A stretch of 19,431 nucleotides of DNA from UBA7803 sp041686955 (lineage in GTDB: Bacteria > Pseudomonadota > Gammaproteobacteria > Pseudomonadales > Azotimanducaceae): NCBI GenBank assembly GCA_041686955.1, contig JAWLCV010000077.1:1-19431 (forward strand), written 5' to 3'. Shown piece after piece: positions 14,895 to 19,431 of the stretch. Under the pieces are notes generated by a model. The model saw nothing but the letters and a program-made list of their open reading frames with translations, was not told the origin of the DNA and searched no databases. The position numbers were made by a program, and so were the translations under genes. Numbering within the stretch: the first letter of the stretch is position 1; each line of letters opens with the position of its first letter.

Positions 14895-16304
14895 ATGAGC
14901 GCCGATCCGCGGCCGCGCGATCCCCACCGGGTATCCTGGAGCATGGTACTGGCGTACGGCGCCCCCGGCGTGGGGGCCGGGTACATGTACCTGCTCATGG
15001 GCCTCTACGTCATGAAGTTCTCCACGGACGTGCTGCTCATCGCACCTCTGGCCATGGGCCTCATCTTCTCGGCGTCCCGGGTGTGGGATGCCATCTCCGA
15101 TCCCCTGGTGGGCTATCTGTCCGACCGCACCAGCAACAGGCTGGGGCGCCGGCGGAGCTGGCTCATCGCCAGCGTGATTCCCATCGCCGCCGCGTTCATC
15201 ATGGTCTTCGCGCCGCCGTCCGGTCTGGAAGGGGCCGGCCTCACGGCGTGGATGGCGGTGGCCATCATCGGTTTCTACTCCGCCATGACCATGTTCTTCG
15301 TCCCCCATCTGTCGCTGGGGGCGGAGCTCTCTCAGAGCTATCACGAGCGCAGCCGGCTGTTCGGCGTGCGCCACGCCTTCTACACGTTCGGTTCGATCCT
15401 CTCCCTGGCGAGCTTTCATTTCCTGATCAGCGCCGAGCAGCAGGGACCTGCGGCCGTGCGGGAGCTCGCGTTCCATCTGGCGGTGGGATCGGCCGTGGTG
15501 ATGAGCGCGCTGATCGTCTTCGCCGGAGCGCGGCTCGAGGAGCGCGCCGAGTATCAGGGGCGGGTCAACGCCAACCCCTTCCAGGCCTTCACCGACGTCT
15601 GGCGCAATCCCCACGCCCGGCTGCTCATCGTGGTCACCTTCATCGAGAACATCGGCAGTGCCGCCATTGGCGTGCTCACCTTGTACGTGGCCCAGTACGT
15701 GGTGGGCGCTCCGGCGCTGGCGCCGGTGTTCATCCTCTGCTACATGGTCCCCTCGACGCTGTCGGTGCCGATGTGGATTCCGCTGTCCCGGCGCTTCGGC
15801 AAGGTCCGGCTGTGGATGTTCTCCATGCTGCTCACGGGCGCCGCCTTCGGCGCCATGTTCGCGTTGCCGTTCATCGATTCCATCACCGTCAAGTCCCTCT
15901 ACATCGCCGTGGCGGCGGTGCTGGCGGGACTGGCGGCCGGCTGCGGCGGAACCATCTCGCCGTCGGTTCAGGGGGACGTCATCGACTACGACGAGTACCT
16001 GACCGGCGAGCGCAAGGAGGGGTCGTACTTCGCGGCGTGGAACTTCGTCCACAAGGGCGGCATGGGCGTGATGCTGCTGCTCACGGGCTTCGTGCTGCAG
16101 TTCGCCGGCTTCGTGCCCAACCAGCCTCAGGCCATGAGCGTGCAGGTGGCGATGGTGACCCTGTACGGGCTGTTTCCCCTGGTGTGCTACGGCGTGGGCG
16201 CCTGGCTGTTCAGCCGCTTCGAGCTCAACGAGGCGGCCCACGCCGAGATTCGTCTGGTCCTGGACCGGCGCAACGGCATCAAGGACTCGGCACAAGTAAA
16301 TTGA
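14895..16304 (+). CDS. GPH-family (melibiose-permease type) cation symporter, MFS
   Basis: This 469-residue protein has about 12 hydrophobic helices and clear GPH signatures. SRVWDAISDPLVGYLSDRT at about 61-79 aligns with RIWDAINDPIMG of E. coli MelB. The cytoplasmic GRRRSW (84-89) follows, and late in the protein DVIDYDEY, then HKGG with Lys387 aligning with MelB Lys377. MelB cation ligands Asp55/Asn58/Asp59 correspond to Asp65/Ser68/Asp69 here. Family members import sugars, glucuronides or other small solutes with H+, Na+ or Li+. It follows the SDR pair by 16 bases with GGAG at 14881-14884, so it is probably the uptake arm of this operon. Confidence 0.92.
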   Translation: MSADPRPRDPHRVSWSMVLAYGAPGVGAGYMYLLMGLYVMKFSTDVLLIAPLAMGLIFSASRVWDAISDPLVGYLSDRTSNRLGRRRSWLIASVIPIAAAFIMVFAPPSGLEGAGLTAWMAVAIIGFYSAMTMFFVPHLSLGAELSQSYHERSRLFGVRHAFYTFGSILSLASFHFLISAEQQGPAAVRELAFHLAVGSAVVMSALIVFAGARLEERAEYQGRVNANPFQAFTDVWRNPHARLLIVVTFIENIGSAAIGVLTLYVAQYVVGAPALAPVFILCYMVPSTLSVPMWIPLSRRFGKVRLWMFSMLLTGAAFGAMFALPFIDSITVKSLYIAVAAVLAGLAAGCGGTISPSVQGDVIDYDEYLTGERKEGSYFAAWNFVHKGGMGVMLLLTGFVLQFAGFVPNQPQAMSVQVAMVTLYGLFPLVCYGVGAWLFSRFELNEAAHAEIRLVLDRRNGIKDSAQVN

Positions 16305-16310
16305 CGTCTT

Positions 16311-16328
16311 GCGGCCGCACGCGGCCGT
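16311..16328 (+). terminator. GC-rich hairpin after the transporter gene (weak terminator candidate)
   Basis: GCGGCCG (16311-16317) pairs with CGGCCGT (16322-16328) across a 4-base loop, 6 bases after the transporter stop. No T-run follows, so it is at best a weak or factor-assisted terminator. Confidence 0.3.
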
Positions 16329-16346
16329 CCACTAGCATTCCGCAAC

Positions 16347-17123
16347 ATGAGCGGAACCCCCATCCTGCGCCGATGCCTGACCAACACCGCCGTTCCCCTG
16401 GGCGCGGCGATGTTGTGGACCGTGTGCGTGGGGATCAGCGGTGAGCGGCCGCCCGGCATCGAGCCGCTGCCGGCGTTTCACAAGATCGACCAGGTCTCGG
16501 AGAAGAAGCAGCAGTTCTTCGCCTACCTCACCCCGCTGATCCGCGAGGAGAACCAGCGCATCCGCGAGCAGCGGGCGCGGTTGCTGCGCATCGCCGAGGC
16601 CTGGCACGCGCGCGGCGAGCGGCCGGGCTGGCTCGACCGCCGGTTCCTCCGCTCGCTGGCCGCGGAGTATCGGGTCGACGACGCGGACCGCCCGTTCGAC
16701 TCGGTTCTCGACGAGTTGCGCAAGCGCGTGGACGTGATCCCGCGGAGCCTGGTGCTGGTGCAGGCGGCCAAGGAGTCGGGCTGGGGCTCCTCCCGCTTCG
16801 CGCGCGGTGGCAACAATCTCTTCGGCCAGTGGTGCTTCGAGCCCGGCTGCGGCCTGGTGCCGAGCAATCGGCCACCGGACTCCCGCCACGAGGTCGCCAG
16901 CTTCGACACCGTTCGGGACGCCGTGGCGAGCTACGTGCGCAACCTCAACACCCACCCGAGCTACGACGAGCTGCGCGCCCTGCGGGCGAGGCTGCGCGCC
17001 GAGAATCGAACGCCCTCCGGCGAGGTCCTGGCCCAGGGGCTCACCCGCTACTCCGAGCGCGGCGAAGCCTACGTGCACGAGGTGCAGGCGATGATTCGGC
17101 AGAATGGGCTGGAGGGTGAATAG
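16347..17123 (+). CDS. Bax-like glucosaminidase (GH73-type peptidoglycan hydrolase)
   Basis: This 258-residue protein has an N-terminal signal or anchor helix (about 13-31) and a basic/acidic helical region (45-130). A glucosaminidase domain follows (about 131-250), with the characteristic block LVQAAKESGWGSSRFARGGN (137-156) and NLFGQWCF (157-164). Glu143 is the likely catalytic acid. The layout matches E. coli Bax and related FlgJ-like N-acetylglucosaminidases that cleave glycan strands in the wall. The start ATG at 16347 lacks a visible ribosome site and lies 42 bases after the transporter, so it may or may not share its transcript. It is probably unrelated in function to the cluster upstream. 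Confidence 0.9.
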   Translation: MSGTPILRRCLTNTAVPLGAAMLWTVCVGISGERPPGIEPLPAFHKIDQVSEKKQQFFAYLTPLIREENQRIREQRARLLRIAEAWHARGERPGWLDRRFLRSLAAEYRVDDADRPFDSVLDELRKRVDVIPRSLVLVQAAKESGWGSSRFARGGNNLFGQWCFEPGCGLVPSNRPPDSRHEVASFDTVRDAVASYVRNLNTHPSYDELRALRARLRAENRTPSGEVLAQGLTRYSERGEAYVHEVQAMIRQNGLEGE

Positions 17124-17125
17124 GC

Positions 17126-17196
17126 GGTCGCTGGTCGCTTTCCGCTGTCCGCTATCCGCTGGAGGGCTGCCGGCTATCGGCGGTCGGCTGTCGGCA
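17126..17196. repeat. Degenerate 7-base tandem array
   Basis: Ten consecutive units fit the pattern NTCSGCT with drift. They begin at 17126, 17133, 17140, 17147, 17154, 17161 (8 bases), 17169, 17176, 17183 and 17190. The first two are identical (GGTCGCT), the next three share TCCGCT, and the last three share TCGGC. Two reverse-orientation units, AGCGGAC, occur at 17288-17294 and 17305-17311. The array starts 2 bases after the glucosaminidase stop, between convergent genes. Confidence 0.75.
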
Positions 17197-17322
17197 AGAG
17201 ATGCTTCGCCAGCATTCGATGGTTGCCCTGCAGTCAGATCGGCGACGAGGGAACATCGCCATCGCCGGCAAGACGCTTCTTGTGGAGAGCGGACGACAGA
17301 TAGGAGCGGACAGTGATAGTGT

Positions 17323-19275
17323 TCACCGCCCGAACCTCCTGGACAACAGCGCCAGCAGCCCGGCGGCAAACAGCAGCAGCGTAGACGGTTCGGGAACGGC
17401 CGTTGCCTGGCTGATCAACCGACCGTCTACGAAGGCGGTGTTGAAATCGTATCCTCCGCCGAGGCCGACGTAGTCGAACGTCACGAACTGATCGAATCCC
17501 TGGACCAGGCCGGACACCGTGAGGATCGGAAACAGATCTTCAATCGTCGGCATGAAGTCATCGATGAAACTGAAGATGATGGTCATGTCGCCGAGGAAGA
17601 TCAGATCGCCGTTGATGGTGAAGCGATCGAAATCGTCGATGCTGCTGCCACCGATCTCGAACTCCCAGATGGCGCCCGGATCGAAGCTCAGATTGCCGTC
17701 GATCGTCATCTCACCCGGAGAGTTGCCTGCAGCCAGGGTGCCCCCCGCGGCGACCGAGGTGTTTCCGATCAAGGTGCCGGTCCCACCCAGGTAACCGCCT
17801 GCGTGCGCGGCGATCTCGTCGGCTCTCAGATAGCTGTTGTCCTCATCACCGATTCCGACTACGCCGATACCCCCCGCGCCGATGTCGAAGAGCCGGCCCG
17901 CGTCGAAGCCGGAATTCCCCGTCACGGTCAAAAGGGCGGACGATGGCTCGCCGGAAACCGACCCAAACCTCGAGATGCCGTTCGAGTTGCTCACCGTGCT
18001 GCCGTTGGCGATGGACAAGGAACCGGTTCCGTCGATACCAACCCCCAGATAGCTCGTTCGGGTTTCATGGCTGTTCAGCAGTAGTGAGCTGGCGCCGTCG
18101 AGAGAGACGCTGCCGATGCCTCCTTGTCCTCCGATGGAGATCCAACTCGTCGCTTGGGCGGCGTCGACCGAACCCACCTGGACCAGACTGCCGTTGTCGA
18201 GCCGGACCGTCGAAACACCATCGATGCCCGAGCCGACGTAGAGCTCGTTGGAAACGTTGGCGCCGACTCCGGAAGCGCCGGGACCTATGATGAGGGTGCC
18301 ATCGTTCATGGTCAGATCACCCGAGCCGTTCCAGCCGAAGGCAGCCCGATTGATGCGATCGGCGGCTACGTTGACGTCGGCGCCGTCCGAAATCGTTACG
18401 AGGGCATCGCCGCCTTGCGCCGTGTCGTCGTAGTAGAAGCCGGCGTATAGCCACGCCTCGTTACCCGTGAGATTGAGAGCGGACCCGGGGCCGTCTATCG
18501 CGAGACGACCGGTAGTCAGCTCGCCCCGTGCGACGTTGACGATTGCCGCCGTCTGGCTTGCATCGGTGAGTGCCTGGATGTTTACGTTGGCGCCGTTGGT
18601 GACTGACACCGTGCCTTGCGCTGGTCCTAGACCAATGCCATCGAGACCAGTGGTTGCAACGTTCAGAGCCGCATAGGTACCTTCTGTCAGGATGTTCACG
18701 GAGCTTCCAGCTCCATCGACGGTCATGGTCGAGTCAGAGGTGCCGCTTCCGTCACTTCTGCCAACATGCAGCACGGCTTCATTCTTGTTAGAGCCGAAGA
18801 AGTTGGTCATCGTGACGGTGCCACCGCTTTCTACGTTGAGTCGGTTGGTGCCGTTCTCGAGACCGATTCGCGCACCGGAGAAGTCAGACGAATCGGAGGA
18901 ATGCACCTGCAGCTCGCCCCCGTTTTGGACGTTGACGGTGCCGTTGCCGCCGGGCTGCCAGAACGTTCCGCCGAGGCCCAACCAGTTCCCCCCGTCCCCA
19001 CCGACGATGTAGGTCGACCCCGGATCCGTGATGGTCAGCTCGCCGTTGCTGCCTTGGAATCCGACGTACGTATTGCTCTCGGATTGGTCGACGACCGTAC
19101 CGCCGTTCACCGTCAGAGATCCGTCGCTTCCATGTCCGATGTAGTCATCACCGGGCTGATTGAGCTCGACGCTGCCCACGCTGATGGTCGCACCGTGAGC
19201 GGTGGTTCCAAAGGACAGGATGGCGGCGAGAAGGGAGGTATTTGCCACCTGTTGAATGATTCTTCTTTTTGTCAC
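17323..19275 (-). CDS. PEP-CTERM surface protein with autotransporter-like beta repeats
   Basis: This 650-residue secreted protein has a signal peptide at about 1-28 (ending TTAHG). A long Gly/Asn/Ser/Thr-rich body follows, made of repeated beta-strand units such as G-S-L-T-V-N-G-G and L-x-V-x-S-G-G, like the beta-helix passengers of autotransporters. It includes the motif GGTLAAGNSPG at 511-521. The C-terminus is a textbook PEP-CTERM tag: VPEPS at 627-631, a hydrophobic helix (632-644) and basic RRFGR. Such tags are processed by an exosortase and the proteins go to the cell surface or biofilm matrix. No exosortase gene is in the window. The start is GTG at 19275 with GAGGA 8 bases upstream. 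Base composition looks less GC-rich than neighbours, hinting at different ancestry. Confidence 0.9.
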   Translation of the reverse strand: MTKRRIIQQVANTSLLAAILSFGTTAHGATISVGSVELNQPGDDYIGHGSDGSLTVNGGTVVDQSESNTYVGFQGSNGELTITDPGSTYIVGGDGGNWLGLGGTFWQPGGNGTVNVQNGGELQVHSSDSSDFSGARIGLENGTNRLNVESGGTVTMTNFFGSNKNEAVLHVGRSDGSGTSDSTMTVDGAGSSVNILTEGTYAALNVATTGLDGIGLGPAQGTVSVTNGANVNIQALTDASQTAAIVNVARGELTTGRLAIDGPGSALNLTGNEAWLYAGFYYDDTAQGGDALVTISDGADVNVAADRINRAAFGWNGSGDLTMNDGTLIIGPGASGVGANVSNELYVGSGIDGVSTVRLDNGSLVQVGSVDAAQATSWISIGGQGGIGSVSLDGASSLLLNSHETRTSYLGVGIDGTGSLSIANGSTVSNSNGISRFGSVSGEPSSALLTVTGNSGFDAGRLFDIGAGGIGVVGIGDEDNSYLRADEIAAHAGGYLGGTGTLIGNTSVAAGGTLAAGNSPGEMTIDGNLSFDPGAIWEFEIGGSSIDDFDRFTINGDLIFLGDMTIIFSFIDDFMPTIEDLFPILTVSGLVQGFDQFVTFDYVGLGGGYDFNTAFVDGRLISQATAVPEPSTLLLFAAGLLALLSRRFGR

Positions 19276-19431
19276 GTTGCTCGTCCTCGTTGAGGCAGGA
19301 ATGCGAAATCCCTGGCGGAATGTGCTGATTTTCGTTCTTTCCCACCCACCGCGGGATACCTCAATTGGGGTAGAAGCTCACTCTCGCACCTGAGCATCAA
19401 CGGTCGCCCTAGCAGTCAGGATCCGACGGTT
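19276..19431 (-). promoter_or_regulatory. Upstream region of the PEP-CTERM gene with a near-palindrome
   Basis: This stretch to the window edge contains no gene. At 19357-19372, TACCTCAATTGGGGTA is a 16-base inverted repeat with one mismatched pair, 82-97 bases before the GTG start, and could be an activator or repressor site. I see no convincing sigma-70 or sigma-54 promoter. Confidence 0.35.

Noticed and set aside
19276..19431. Sigma-54 site or cyclic-di-GMP riboswitch upstream of the PEP-CTERM gene
   Set aside because: The only TGGC/TGC pair is on the wrong strand with wrong spacing, and no conserved riboswitch core is seen.

Overview
The window reads as a high-GC chromosome segment of a gammaproteobacterium. 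The order tolQ-tolR-tolA-tolB-pal-cpoB-queE-queC is the arrangement I know from Pseudomonas and its relatives. A tRNA-Lys gene lies nearby, as it does just after queC in Pseudomonas aeruginosa. A PEP-CTERM surface protein at the right end argues against Pseudomonas itself and suggests an environmental, possibly aquatic or biofilm-forming lineage. I cannot name the genus.

Layout. 1-3989 (+): the Tol-Pal cell-envelope operon, starting inside the last codons of tolQ. It is tightly packed, with overlapping or near-overlapping stop and start codons at several junctions. 4006-5378 (+): queE and queC, two consecutive steps to preQ0 for queuosine, continuing the same run. 5381-10132 (-): a 1583-residue NAD-dependent glutamate dehydrogenase converging on queC with only 2 bases between them. 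10189-10264 (-): tRNA-Lys(UUU) with encoded CCA and a good sigma-70 promoter.

10332-13148 (-): a three-gene run of cytochrome P450, APH/ACAD10-like phosphotransferase and an unrecognised 142-residue protein. Diverging from it, 13269-16304 (+) holds two classical short-chain dehydrogenases and a melibiose-permease-type (GPH) transporter. The 120-base divergent region contains a perfect 16-base palindrome. Together these six genes look like one inducible uptake-and-oxidation module for a small hydrophobic or alicyclic substrate: import, hydroxylation, stepwise alcohol/ketone oxidation, and a phosphotransferase-family step. The substrate is not readable from sequence, and no regulator gene is in the window. 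This is the best candidate for an undescribed system.

16347-17123 (+) is a Bax-like glucosaminidase. 17323-19275 (-) is a long beta-repeat surface protein with a clear PEP-CTERM sorting tail; its base composition looks lower in GC than its neighbours. The roughly 200 bases between these convergent genes hold a degenerate 7-base tandem array.

No CRISPR array, insertion sequence, prophage or integrated island was seen. All functional calls come from reading motifs by eye, without database searches.
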